Shown one piece after another: positions 10,623-23,390 of a stretch of 64,000 nucleotides of DNA. Made by a program: the position numbers and the translations under genes. The DNA is taken from NCBI GenBank assembly GCA_022432975.1, contig CM039512.1, forward strand, positions 34,531,730 to 34,595,729. Direction: 5' to 3'. The DNA comes from Begonia masoniana. Its lineage: Eukaryota > Streptophyta > Magnoliopsida > Cucurbitales > Begoniaceae. Below the pieces are notes generated by a model. That model worked only from the letters and a program-made list of their open reading frames with translations. It had not been told where the DNA came from and did not search any database. Every line of letters begins with the position of its first letter. Position 1 is the stretch's first letter.

Positions 10623-12108
10623 TGTAATATCCGGCCTGTACGGAATTTTATATTATAATATATATTGGCATTTTTATAAATATGTCAAATCAAACCCGTT
10701 TTACAAAAAAAAAGCGTCATTAGAATCCTAACGGTTAATAGGAATTTTAGGGAATTTATGGGATTTTTCGGAGTAATAACGCTATATTCCGAGTAATTAA
10801 GTTTCTCGTAATATAAAGGACGTTTTAGTAAAAATAGTAAATGAGGTCCGATTTGCGAACGGACAGTTTTGATAAATCCCAAATAATAAATTGGACTTAT
10901 GGGTGAAATAAGGATATTTGGCGGAATCGAATAGCTAGTTAATTAACGAAACAAGCGACGAAACGAATATAAAAACTATAGAAGGGCAAAACGGTAATTT
11001 GCCAAGTCAATTTTAATATTTAAAAACCTTTTTCTCTTCCTCCTTCACCATTTCACGCCAGCAGCTCTCTGTTTTTGATTTTTCCTCTCTGCCCGCGAGG
11101 GTTTCTCGACACCCAACCTCCGTTCGTCCTCCAATCGTTCCGTTTTCTTCACGTTTTCTCCTCCAATCGACGCTCTAGGTATGATTCTATAGTTTTAGAG
11201 CGTTAAATTCTGAGTTTCGAAGAGTTAAACCAATTAGGGTTCGTTTAGGGTTTCGATTAAAAACGAGATTTAGGATTCGAAATTTATAGATTTACTGTAA
11301 TTAAGTATATTTTGAATGTATTGGACGTTATTGGGACGAATCTAATTGATTTAGGAAAAATATTAGAATTTGTGAAATTTTGAGATTTTAGAGAAAACTC
11401 GTAAATTGGGAATTGAGGTGCCGAGCGTAATTTGCTCGAGTATATAGCTCAATGAATTGGATTAGAACTTTAGGAAGTTTCCTTAGTTAAGGTTTTGTAA
11501 ATTTGGACGGTCGATAGCTTAAATTAGTTTTAACGTAAATGTTGTGCTTTGCTTCAGACAAACAACGCTCGTGGACGGAGATTGAGCTGCTTTGCACACG
11601 AGGTAAGTTCTCGTGATCTTCTCTGGCCGATTGGCCTACACCGTACGTCGAAGTCGTCTCGAGGATTTTTGGTGACGCGTTTATTTACTCGCTTTGGTTG
11701 GGTAGTTAGGGTTCGATTCTCTTCTAGGTTGAATTCTGTGTTTTAATGGTGTACTCTGCACGTATGTTTACTTTCTGTCATATTGAACTGTTCACGCATC
11801 ACGTGTTTTAAAAAGAACATAGAAAATGAATTTATGCATGATGTTTTAAAGAGAATAGCGATGTGGCCTGGAGAGGGGCACGACCTATTGTGGAGACCGA
11901 TTACGGGTTTCTCACAATACCACATCTATTGCATACTCATACAGTTATACAGTTACAGGTCATGCGAGATGGGGCTCAGGCACGGCTGTACGTGTTGTAA
12001 GCGTGTACCCCCCCCCAACCCCCGTCTAGCTGGAAAGAGTAGTCCGACCGCAGGATGGGCTCTCTCCGGTTAGGAGGCTGAGATCTCGGTGACACCACAG
12101 AGTAAAGA

Positions 12109-15097
12109 TGTAACGCCCCCGAACCCACCTTGGCTCGGAGCGCTACTTTGCTAACTAATCCCACGCTAAAACCTCATTAAAAAAAAATAAAATTAACACC
12201 GTAAGATTTAAACTAAATCTCCTAAAACACTTTTAGGTCATACCTAGTTGCCTAGACTCCTTTAATCCTAACCTTTAAGCACCACGGCGTCCTTCCCGAA
12301 AATTTCGGCAAAGTAACGCCTGAAAATGGCGCCTCCAAAATGCTAGATACCTGCATACAATCCAATCCCAAACAATCCAGAATAATCTCACTTCACTAAC
12401 CAGCTATCCAATCAACAATCCCACATATAAAAACCTCCAAATACAGGGCGACACAACACCCTTAACCTAACTATATACAACAATTACAATTAGGTACACT
12501 TTCCCATCATTTCTACAAACAAACATCTAAAATAAACTATCAAATATAATGCCCCACATCTCCCGAAGACCATGGTGGAGTTGCCCCGACAACTGCCCGC
12601 ACCGGCACGCCCCGTGCGTCTCCGACTGCTCCCAAGTCTTGGCTGACTCACATAGCTCACCTGTACACCTGTCGTTACCTACACCACAGAACACACACGC
12701 ACACGTAAGCTTACGCTTAGCAAGTAGGGGATAATAAATATAAAGAAATGCAATCCACAATTAACCCTCACACAACCTTAACACAACCCTAACACAACCA
12801 CACACACACGCTCAACACGACAACGCAACGCAACAACACAACTTCCCAATGCAACTCAACAACATCACAATGCAATCAACCTAACACAATGCAGTTTCTA
12901 ACTCTCAGTTGTGTTCGTTTGCTGATCGTTGCTTTAATCACGGCATTTACGTATTTTAGTCAATCATCCTTCACAGAGGTCCCCTCGGGGTGCTACTACC
13001 AGCAACCTCAGCCCGACAAGGCACACTAATCAGGATCTCGTGTTTTAGCCGGTCATCTCTCATAGAGTTCCCCTCGGGGTGCTACTACCAGCAACCTCAG
13101 CCCGACAAGTCACCCTATTCGAGATGCCTTTTACATTTACGTATCTTAGCTAGTCATCCTTCACAGAGGTCCCCTCGGGGTGCTACTAACAGCAACCTCA
13201 GCCCGACAAGGCCCACTATTCAGGATCTCGTGTTTTAGCCGGTCATCTCTCATAGAGTTCCCCTCGGGGTGCTACTACCAGCAACCTCAGCCCGACAAGT
13301 CACCCTATTCAAGATGCATTTTACATTTACGTATCTTAGTTAGTCATCCTTCACAGAGGTCCCCTCGGGGTGCTACTACCAGCAACCTCAACCCGACAAG
13401 GCCCACTATTCAGGATCTCGTGTTTTAGCCGGTCATCTCTCATAGAGTTCCCCTCGGGGTGCTACTACCAGCAACCTCAGCCCGACAAGTCACCCTATTC
13501 GAGATGCATTTTACATTTTTCTTTATCTGATTACATTCATGCTCACAATGCCAAACAATGCCACTAATCATTTCTAACGTGCTATACCATGATGCATGCT
13601 TCAAATATGCAATACCACACGAAACTATCAACACAACAACACAAGTCAACAATACAATACCAAACAAACAAACATCCCCCGAGGCTATAAACTACGATGC
13701 ATTTCACACTATGATGCAAGTCGCACAAATACTTAACCAGACCAGACCAAAACAAAGCAAAGCAATCCACCAACAATGCTCAACCAACAAATAAGACAAC
13801 CAAACAACAAACAACAAACCTACCGTTCCGTGGTGTAGGCTCGAAGGCAAAACAAACGTCCTCTACTTACCTGGTTGCCCGATACGTTCTCGTTCACTTC
13901 GTCCAACCAAATCACACGTCCGTTTTCCTATAATAACGAAAACTCAACTTAGTAACACACTAAAGGATTCTAAGGAAATCAACTAACCAAACTAACAACA
14001 CTAAATCCAATTTCTTACTCTCAAGCTCTAAAACCCGAATTTATGTATAAATAACAACGTCCAACTTCAAACTTCATTAAATCAAGCTTACATTCCCTAA
14101 TTTATTCTCAAACTCCTATTTCTAACTTAATCCAATTAAAATCTAACTAACTGGGCCACTAATTTAGGTTCGGTAAAAACCGACCCGAAACTTCGAACGC
14201 GCGTAACTTTTGCGTCGGATATCGGAATCTAACGATTCCAGCGGCCACGTACTCCTCTAATAACCTATTTTAACCTGCCAAAAGGAATTTGAAAACAAAC
14301 GACTCTAACTAGGTCAAATTGACAAAAACCCGAAATACCCCTAACCGGAAAATTCCCCGTTTCTGATTTTTCATCAATTCTCACCAATCTCTTCACCAAT
14401 CAATCGCCCTAACCTCCAATTAACATAACCTAACAAGAAAAACCAGAGTTCCACACAAAACCCCGAATTGCCCGAATAGGGCTTACTGACTTTTTCCCAA
14501 TTCGAGCTCCCCACGGCCAGGCAACGAAAGCTGGCCAAATGTCCGGCAATCCCGAGCCAAGACCGCCCAAAAACGGCCGGCGATCGGAGCTCTAATAGCT
14601 CGGCGATCCACGGCCTCGAATAGAAAGAAAAACAGGGGAAAACCGAGATTACCGGCCGGTTTGTGTGCAGCGACGGCTGAAATGGCAGCCCTAGACGCCG
14701 TCGACGTTGTCTGGCCGGAACCACGGCGGTGAACGGCCTTCGCCTTCGTCGCTCGCCCCTCCCCCGTCTCCCCTGCTTCTCTCGGCGTCGGGCACGCGAA
14801 GACAACAGAATGGCGATTCTGTTGTTTTCGTGTTGTTTTTTTTTTTATAAAACTAATAATAATAATAATTTCTATTAAAACATTAATAACTTGACATTTA
14901 CCGTTTTCCCTCCCGTATTTCCGACCATGTCAAATTCCATTAAATCTTATTCTTAAATTAAAATCTCCGGCTTAATTTCACTAGGACCCGAACTTAAATT
15001 AGAAACTTCACTTTTCTTTTAAATTAATTGAACCAACCTATTTTATTATTATTTTATTTTCTCTTCAATTTTCCCTAAAAAAATCCCGGGTGTTACA
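12109..15097 (-). mobile_element. 3' LTR of the LARD element
   Basis: 2989 bp. Contains three 190-bp tandem repeats (about 12950-13520). Near 14374-14830 is a GC-rich stretch with an open minus frame that I treat as chance. A (TAA)n tract lies near 14850. Confidence 0.9.
12950..13520 (+). repeat. 190-bp tandem repeat, 3 copies, in the LARD 3' LTR
   Basis: Each 190-bp unit is made of two related half-units of about 95 bp. Each half contains CCCCTCGGGGTGCTACTA, CAGCAACCTCAGCCCGACAA and a variable half-specific stretch. CCCCTCGGGG is a self-complementary mini-palindrome. Starts of equivalent points are 12990, 13180 and 13370. Confidence 0.95.
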
Positions 15098-16970
15098 ATC
15101 CACCCTCCTTACAAAAATTTTGTCCTCAAAATTTGTGTATTCTAGGTATTCCCCAACTTATTCATCACAACTCTACCCTCTTAACTTTAGAGTTGCCACA
15201 CCAAGTCTTAACTACTTCTACGACCTTAATCAGTTATCAGTAGTGATAATTTCTATATCTCAAAAGTTTGACTTTACCTATCTCTACACTCTATAACTCG
15301 AATACTCACACGTTCACTAACTATAATCTAATCCATACCCTCAAACCCTTCTAACTGACTTTTCCACTTGATCTTTTTCTCTAGCTAAGTTCACCTAGCC
15401 ACTTCCGTCAAACAATCTCAAACCTCCAAACAATCTCAATAGCATAACACTAAAACCTTCATTAATACTCCAAATTCTCGCTACTTAAATCTAATTAATA
15501 TTCTATCAAAGTATTCTACGAGTTCTCAAAATTTTATTCACTAACCTCAATTTGTCCAACTTCTAATTCAATTATCACCATACACTCTCAAAGTCTTAAG
15601 TCTAAACTAACTCCTTCCCGACTTTACCTCGACACCCTAAATGAAGTTTACGCACTTTCTTTCGACCTCAAAACTTCCATAATTCTCCTGAATTAACCTT
15701 ACTCTAAATTCCCTCGTAATTTTCATGTCCTTCCTATCCCATATCCTCCATTAGAATTGAATAATCTCCTCACTTACCTCACTTCTCACTCTTCATTCAC
15801 TCTTCACCTAACAACATAGTTCAAACCCATAACTTAAGAGTTTAACTCTCACCCATTTATTACCTTTAACTAACTTACTCAATCCTCACCTATACTTCAA
15901 CTTTTTACAATTTAATTCTCATTATCTTCTAAGTTCTTCAACTTCATACGAAATACACAATTTCTAAGAGCTAACTCTCTTTTGCTCTTCCTACTCGCTA
16001 CGTCTCCTACCCGTTACATTTCTACAATGGTACTCCCTCTCGCTGATTTACCATACCTCAAGGGCTTTCTAACTCGAAACAAATTTCTCATTTTTCCACC
16101 CTCGATACTCACTAACATAAACATTCCTACATGATCACTCAGATTCCACAAGTACCAATTTGCCTCGATCAATCTCATCTCTAAAAGTGCTAAAACTGTT
16201 TTACTTAGATTAGACGTTCAAACATAATCCACATCTAAATACTCCCACTATATGTACATCTAACTAGTCTACATTTTGCTATTTCCATTTGTCCACTTAC
16301 GCTACTATTGGTACCTCGACGATCTAAGGTATCTCCTGATAAATTTCATTTCCAACTTCACACTCTTATCTAGTGCATCGTATTCTAAAACTTTAAAGGT
16401 CTCCTTATGTGTAACACTCCTAGGCGTATCACCCTCAGTTATCTATATCTTCTATCTCCCTCATTCTAAAGTCTATTTTGCGTTACACTTAACTCATCGG
16501 GTCCTCGTCCGTATTCACTCTAGAACGTAACTCACGTCTTTCCTAACAACTCTCACCTCTACCTGACTAACGCTTACACTACGCTCATACCAACCTTACC
16601 TCTTTTTTTTTTCACATCCTTTGGTTATCAGCTTACATTTACGTTATAATGTTTTCTAAGCTTTATATTCTCATTCTACGGATGTTACCTTGTCTGTTTC
16701 GCTTTTCAAATAAATTCCTAACCAATAATTTCCTAGCTCTTCGAACCATAGGTTTACTACGTCTATAAGTTGGCTAATGGAATCCACAGAAGTTGTCATG
16801 GTACTTTCGAGATTTTCGTTCTAAGCCTAAACAAGATTAAACAATCTAAACTCAGCTCTAAACAACTAAAAGAAAAGAATTACTTACAGTCGGTGAAACA
16901 CGTTGCACGGCGGCCGGCATTGTCGGGTAATCATTTGAACGACTCAACCATTTATGCTCTGATACCATCT
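15098..16970 (-). other. Non-coding internal region of the LARD element
   Basis: 1873 bp without a plausible gag or pol frame in any reading frame. The plus strand is strikingly poor in G and rich in C and T, so the presumptive RNA (minus strand) is purine-rich and poor in C. It probably carries only packaging and replication signals (inference). Confidence 0.75.
16956..16967 (-). other. Primer-binding site of the LARD element
   Basis: Minus strand reads TGGTATCAGAGC, complementary to the 3' end of plant initiator tRNA-Met, three bases inside the 5' LTR end. It matches the sites at 23377-23388 and 27682-27693. Confidence 0.9.
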
Positions 16971-19900
16971 TGTAACGCCCCCGAACCCACCCTGGCTCGG
17001 AGCGCTACTTTGCTAACTAATCCCACGCTAAAACCTCATTAAAAAAAAATAAAATTAACACCGTAAGATTTAAACTAAATCTCCTAAAACTCTTTTAGGT
17101 CATACCTAGTTGCCTAGACTCCTTTAATCCTAACCTTTAAGCACCACGGCGTCCTTCCCGAAAATTTCAGCAAAGTAACGCCTGAAAATGGCGCCTCCAA
17201 AATGCTAGATACCTGCATACAATCCAATCCCAAACAATCCAGAATAATCTCACTTCACTAACCAACTATCCAATCAACAATCCCACATATAAAAACCTCC
17301 AAATACAGGGCGACACAACACCCTTAACCTAACTATATACAACAATTACAATTAGGTACACTTTCCCATCATTTCTACAAACAAACATCTAAAATAAACT
17401 ATCAAATATAATGCCCCACATCTCCCGAAGACCATGGTGGAGTTGCCCCGACAACTGCCCGCACCGGCACGCCCCGTGCGTCTCCGACTGCTCCCAAGTC
17501 TTGGCTGACTCACATAGCTCACCTGTACACCTGTCGTTACCTACACCACAGAACACACACGCACACGTAAGCTTACGCTTAGCAAGTAGGGGATAATAAA
17601 TATAAAGAAATGCAATCCACAATTAACCCTCACACAACCTTAACACAACCCTAACACAACCACACACACACGCTCAACACGACAACGCAACGCAACAACA
17701 CAACTTCCCAATGCAACTCAACAACATCACAATGCAATCAACCTAACACAATGCAGTTTCTAACTCTCAGTTGTGTTCGTTGGCTGATCGTTGCTTTAAT
17801 CACGACATTTACGTATTTTAGTCAATCATCCTTCATAGAGGTCCCCTCGGGGTGCTACTACCAGCAACCTCAGCCCGACAAGGAACACTAATCAGGATCT
17901 CGTGTTTTAGCCGGTCATCTCTCATAGAGTTCCCCTCGGGGTGCTACTACCAGCAACCTCAGCCCGACAAGTCACCCTATTCGAGATGCCTTTTACATTT
18001 ACGTATCTTAGCCAGTAATCCTTCACAGAGGTCCCCTCGGGGTGCTACTACCAGCAACCTCAGCCCGACAAGGCCCACTATTCAGGATCTCGTGTTTTAG
18101 CCGGTCATCTCTCATAGAGTTCCCCTCGGGGTGCTACTACCAGCAACCTCAGCCTGACAAGTCACCATATTCGAGATGCATTTTACATTTACGTATCTTA
18201 GCCAGTCATCCTTCACAGAGGTCCCCTCGGGGTGCTACTACCAGCAACCTCAGCCCGACAAGGCCCACTATTCAGGATCTCGTGTTTTAGCCGGTCATCT
18301 CTCATAGAGTTCCCCTCGGGGTGCTACTACCAGCAACCTCAGCCCGACAAGTCACCCTATTCGAGATGCATTTTACATTTACGTATCTTAGCTAGTCATC
18401 CTTCACAGAGGTCCCCTCGGGGTGCTACTACCAGCAACCTCAGCCCGACAAGGCCCACTATTCAGGATCTCGTGTTTTAGCCGGTCATATCTCATAGAGT
18501 TCCCCTCGGGGTGCTACTACCAGCAACCTCAGCCCGACAAGTCACCCTATTCGAGATGCATTTTATATTTTTCTTTATCTGATTACATTCATGCTCACAA
18601 TGCCAAACAATGCCACTAATCATTTCTAACGTGCTATACCATGATGCATGCTTCAAATATGCAATACCACACGAAACTATCAACACAACAACACAAGTCA
18701 ACAATACAATACCAAACAAACAAACATCCCCCGAGGCTATAAACTACGATGCATTTAACACTATGATGCAAGTCGCACAAATACTTAACCAGACCAGACC
18801 AAAACAAAGCAAAGCAATCCACCAACAATGCTCAACCAACAAATAAGACAACCAAACAACAAACAACAAACCTACCATTCCGTGGTGTAGGCCTGAAGGC
18901 AAAACAAACGTTCTCTACTTACCTGGTTGCCCGATACGTTCTCGTTCACTTCGTCCAACCAAATCACACGTCCGTTTTCCTAAAATAACGAAAACTCAAC
19001 TTAGTAACACACTAAAGGATTCTAAGGAAATCAACTAACCAAACTAACAACACTAAATCCAATTTCTTACTCTCAAGCTCTAAAACCCGAATTTATGTAT
19101 AAATAACAACGTCCAACTTCAAACTTCATTAAATCAAGCTTACATTCCCCAATTTATTCTAAAACTCCTATTTCTAACTTAATCCAATTAAAATCTAACT
19201 AAATGGGCCACTAATTTGGGTTCGGTAAAAACCGACCCGAAACTTCGAACGCGCATAACTTTTGCGTCGGATATCGGAATCTAACGATTCCAGCGGCCAC
19301 GTACTCCTCTAATAACCTATTTTAACCTGCCAAAAGGAATTTGAAAACAAACGACTCTAACTAGGTCAAATTGACAAAAACCCGAAATACCCCTAACCGA
19401 AAAATTCCCCGTTTCTGATTTTTCATCAATTCTCACCAATCTCTTCACCAATCAATCCCCCTAACCTCCAATTAACATAACCTAACAAGAAAAACCAGAG
19501 TTCCACACAAAACCCCGAATTGCCCGAATAGGGCTTACTGACTTTTGCCCAATTCGAGCTCCCCACGGCCTGGCAACTAAAGCTGGCCTAATGTCTGGCA
19601 ATCCCAAGCCAAGACCGCCCAAAAACGACCGGCGATCGGAGCTTTAACAGCTCGGCGATCCACGACCTCGAACAGAAAGAAAAACAGGGGAAAACTGAGA
19701 TTACCGGCCGGTTTGTGCGCAGCGACGACTGAAATGGCAGCCCTAGACGCCGTCGACATTGTCTGGCAGGAACCACGGCGGTGAACGGCTGTCGCCTTCG
19801 TCGCTCGCCCCTCCTTCGTCTCCCCTGCTTCTCTCGGCATCGGGCACGCGAAGACAACAGAATGGCGATTCTGTTGTTTTCGTGTTGTTTTTTTTTTTAT

Positions 19901-20156
19901 AAAACTAATAATAATAATAATAATAATTTCTATTAAAACATTAATAACTTGACATTTACCGTTTTGGCCTCCCGTATTTTCGACCATGTCAAATTCCATT
20001 AAATCTCATTCTTAAATTAAAATCTCTGGCTTAATTTCACTAGGACCCGAACTTAAATTAGAAACTTCACTTTTCTTTTAAATTAATTGAACCAACCTAT
20101 TTTATTATTATTTTATTTTCTCTTCAATTTTCCCTAAAAAAATCCCGGGTGTTACA
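16971..20156 (-). mobile_element. 5' LTR of the LARD element
   Basis: 3186 bp, matching 12109-15097 throughout with sparse substitutions. The 197-bp excess is explained mainly by a fourth 190-bp repeat (about 17815-18570) and by a longer (TAA)n tract near 19910. Confidence 0.9.
17815..18570 (+). repeat. 190-bp tandem repeat, 4 copies, in the LARD 5' LTR
   Basis: Same unit as at 12950-13520, with equivalent points at 17852, 18042, 18232 and 18422. One more unit than in the partner LTR. Confidence 0.95.
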
Positions 20157-20709
20157 AAAGATAAAGAAAATGCTGCATGAATTCTGAACTCATACGCATA
20201 GCATGCATGTACATTTACTAGAACTTGCTGAGATTTTTATCTCATAGGTGTCTGTATGGTGTAGGTGATTACGAGGAGACAGGTGTGGATGAGATCCCTC
20301 TACCTGAGGAGTGACGCAGTTGACGGAGGATTGTTGCGGTGGTGTAATGGCGCAGTCGACGCTTATCTGACCTGTGGGGACGTATGTATAGATTTTGGGG
20401 TTTTTAGGATGTTTTGGATTGATGATTGTATAGACATTTTAGGATGTTTGGATCTGGTAGTTGATAGGTTTACGCTTTGAGGTTTTAAACGTTTTGAAAA
20501 CCTGTTTTTATAAACTGCTTGGACGTTTTAACACTGGAGGAAAAGTATAGTTTTAAATATACCCATGCAATTTGTTTTCATAAATTCTGACTACGTTTTA
20601 AGTTAAATGTTTGGACGATTATGAGGTGTTTAGTATGTTAATTGAGGATGAAATTGGAGATGTGTTAAAGTTCATGTGTGCAGGGAATGTGAAAGAAACA
20701 TTGTGTTTT

Positions 20710-20965
20710 GCTCTCTGGAATTTCGGATTCCAGAGAGCAATCTTTACATTCTGATGATGTTTGATGGGGTAAAGGGAGAGGCTACCGAACGCCAAAGGTG
20801 GCTTTCGATCTCCGAATGGCTTAGGCGACTGGGCGCGGGGTTAGGGGCGATTCGCCCCTCCCTTGTTGTGCTTCGGCGATCGATCTCCATAGAATTTGGA
20901 GATCGATCGCCCCTCCCTCCTTTGAAGCCAGCGATCGATCTCCAAATTCTATGGAGATCGATCGC
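20710..20965 (+). repeat. Hairpin cassette in solo LTR 10623-21199
   Basis: Four perfect inverted repeats: 20710-20738 (arms GCTCTCTGGAAT / ATTCCAGAGAGC, loop 5); 20843-20859 (AGGGGCGA / TCGCCCCT, loop 1); 20875-20911 (GGCGATCGATCTCCA / TGGAGATCGATCGCC, loop TAGAATT); 20931-20965 (14-bp arms of the same sequence, loop AATTCTA). The last two hairpins are exact reverse complements of each other. They lie 234-490 bp before the LTR 3' end. Confidence 0.95.
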
Positions 20966-21199
20966 CCCTCCTTTTCTTTGGCAGAATTACGTCTCTGCCC
21001 TCTGTTTGTTTTAATTGTTTTATTAATTGTTTTAATGTTTTCTTTAATTAGTTAAAAAGGTTTGAAAGTTAGATTTCAATTCTGATTTCGATTCTGATTT
21101 CAATCTCAGTTTAGGTTCTGCTTAGAGTTTATTTAAAGTATAAGTATAAAAAAAAATATATATGTACAGGCAATTGGGTACAGTATTAGGGTTGTGACA

Positions 21200-22314
21200 G
21201 TCTATGGGCGGGGAATTGTGAGTGGTGTTTTTGATCCTTTCGGAGGCCAATTACGATTGAAGGGCCTTTTGTCTTCATGCTTTGGGGTGGTCTTGTCAAC
21301 GTTCAAATTTCTTGGTGGAAACTTGTTAGGAGAGTCGGTCTTACGCTTCCTCTTTAATTGCCTTTCCACCGTAAAGGCTAATTGTATGACCATATCTATG
21401 GTCTCCAATTGTTGCATTTCTACCGCATCACCTATCTCGCGGTTCAACCCATGGATAAACCTTGCGATGAGTTGCTCTTCAGGCTCATCAATAGCACATC
21501 GCATATTGAGAGTCTCGAATTCCGTAAGGTACTCATCGACCGTGAAATTGTTTTGCTTGAGGTTGTGGAGTTGATGGAAGAGTTCATGTTTGTAATGTCG
21601 GGGGATGAACCTATGGTTCATTAGGTCTTTCATGGAATTCCAAGTTGAGACGGGGTAACCTATGGTTCTCATTCTTTGGGCTTTGAGGTTGGACCACCAT
21701 AGTGCAGCATGGCCCGTAAGTTCAAGGGAGGCAAGTTGTATTTTTACTTTCTCGAAGTAATCATGACATTCAAAAACTCTCTCGACTTTATCAACCCAAT
21801 CTAAAAATGTATGCCCGTCACACGTTCCATTGAAAAGGGGAATTGGGATCTTAACGATACAGAGGTCGTTGTTGTCCTTACTACGATTTGGGCGATATTG
21901 CTCTTCATCATCTCCCGCTCAATCCTCATCCTCTGACTCATAATAACGGGGTCTCCTTCTTTGGGGCTCATCCCATTCTTCTTGCTCTAAAGGTTGTTGG
22001 AAAGGAGTTCGACATCTAGGTCGTTCGGGTATGATCCTAGAGGAGGTCTCTCGTAAAGGATCTCGTTCATGTGATTCTCGTCGGGGATGGTTGTTCATGT
22101 GTTCCTTAAATTTGGCTATCTCAAGGGAAACGTCCTTGAGTTGTTGGGTGAGGTTAGTAACCAAGCTCGTTAAGGTATTGATTTGACCTTGCATGCCTCC
22201 TTGCATGCTAGATTCACCCTCGTGTCTTGTGTGTTCGAGAGGGGGAGTGTCCCTAACCCGATTAGGTTCTTGTTGGTGTGGTGTGTCTCATGCAAATCCA
22301 CTTCTATTAGTCAT
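21200..22314 (-). pseudogene. Element B gag
   Basis: Minus strand from an ATG at 22314 (MTNRSGFA, then a stop). Downstream are a coiled-coil-prone stretch (QINTLTSLVTNLTQQLKD), a basic and acidic linker (PRRESHERDPLRE; YYESEDED) and the retrotransposon Gag domain (LMNHRFIPRHYKHELFHQLHNL, FTVDEYLTEFETL, EEQLIARFIHGL, VIQLAFTVERQLKRK). Stops and frame changes occur near 22290, 21918 and 21673-21918. The frame is cut at 21199 by the solo LTR. Its zinc-knuckle end is at 10540-10622. Gag would form the virus-like particle; this copy is dead. Confidence 0.85.
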
Positions 22315-23376
22315 TGTTTAAGTGTTAGGTTGTTAAATTCAAATTTTAAATTTTAATTCTTTTCTAAATTGTTTCATCTTGAGTGAGGTGATTATCTTGT
22401 TAATGTCTTTTAGATGAATTTGGCACTAAGGAATAATCCTAGCTAGGACAATAATAGACAATAAGCATACTCACACTTAACATTTAAAATTTCGAAATCA
22501 ATAAAACAACTTAGAAGTTTCAATAACACTTAGCAAACTAATTTAGAAATGAAATTTCAATAATGTTCCAATACCACAATTTTCAACCAATTTCAACCAA
22601 GTTAACAACTTTAAACTAGAATCACTCAAATTAATATTAATACCAACTAAATAACTTCAAAAAAAACAGCAAGTATGTATTAAAACAGAAGTTGGAACAA
22701 GCTATCATGCTGAAATTTTCAAATTAAGAGAGCAGAATTTTTTTTTATGTAGCATAATTTTCAATATAGCCAATTTTTAGCTCAACTTTGCTACAAATTT
22801 GAAAATCAATTTTGGGCCTTCAATTGCTAGCATATAATAGATGATTCGTAAGGTAAATTCAAGTGCAAACAACCATTAATATTAAGGAGAAAAACCAAGC
22901 AAAAGAACATACAAAAACCGAGAAAATAACATCAAGCATAAACCGATTTGGTAGATCCCATTTAAGCCGATTTTTGTAAACATCAATATGATCAGATTTT
23001 ATACTAAGTTGTAGGCAGATCTTAGATGCAACTCATGGCTCAAATCTAACATAATAGGATAGAAAAATTGAGGCAAGGAATATGCAAAAACCGGAATTAA
23101 AATAGACATAAAAACAGAAGGGAAAAACCATAAAAACCGAAAGGAATTTCATCCTTACCTTGGCCGATCCTATGCCACAACATAATCCGATTTTAACATA
23201 CATTCATGCTATTAAATGACAAGAAAATAGAAGCAAATAATATGACAAGAATAGCACCAATTTAGCATATCAATAGATCGAAAAATAAGGCTAGAAACAA
23301 GAGCGGCCATCTCGATTTTGTGCGATCTTTTGACTAGTGTCAAATGCAACTAAAACGCATAAGGAAAGCACCTTAC
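22315..23376 (-). other. Untranslated leader of element B
   Basis: About 1.06 kb between the primer-binding site and the gag ATG. It is AT-rich, with no recognisable gene or structured repeat. Confidence 0.6.
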
Positions 23377-23388
23377 GCTCTGATACCA
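23377..23388 (-). other. Primer-binding site of element B
   Basis: Minus strand TGGTATCAGAGC, complementary to initiator tRNA-Met, two bases inside the 5' LTR. It fixes orientation and the 5' LTR boundary at 23391. Confidence 0.9.
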
Positions 23389-23390
23389 CT

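Larger units (their letters stand above)
12109..20156 (-). mobile_element. Complete LARD-type non-autonomous LTR retrotransposon (TSD AAAGA)
   Basis: Two nearly identical LTRs, 12109-15097 (2989 bp) and 16971-20156 (3186 bp), enclose a 1873-bp internal region with no recognisable coding sequence. Ends are TGTAAC and GTTACA, and AAAGA is duplicated at 12104-12108 and 20157-20161. A primer-binding site (16956-16967) abuts the 5' LTR, and a polypurine tract (AAGGAGGGTGG in minus orientation, about 15099-15112) abuts the 3' LTR, so it reads on the minus strand. Large LTRs with a short non-coding interior fit LARDs, which must borrow proteins from an autonomous partner, perhaps Tekay elements given the similar tract. 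It is young: LTR differences are few apart from one repeat unit. Confidence 0.9.
10623..21199 (+). mobile_element. Tekay-type solo LTR, split by a LARD element
   Basis: This LTR starts TGTAATATCCGG at 10623 and ends GGGTTGTGACA at 21199. Its own sequence is 10623-12108 plus 20162-21199, about 2.5 kb, close to the LTR at 32367-34928. It lies in the gag of element B (gag resumes at 21200). Flanking 5-mers (TGTTG and GTCTA) do not match, so either the TSD decayed or a short deletion occurred at one edge. A hairpin cassette lies at 20710-20965. No internal region or second LTR is present, hence solo LTR. Confidence 0.75.

Noticed and set aside
14374..14805. Arg-rich 143-codon minus frame, and its counterpart at 19577-19999
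   Set aside because: It lies in the GC-rich part of both LARD LTRs and is not preserved in frame between them; chance frame.
12990..18619. Repeated 82-codon frames (CYYQQPQPDKSPYSRC-like)
   Set aside because: They simply follow the 190-bp LTR tandem repeat. Period 190 is not a multiple of 3, so frames do not continue.
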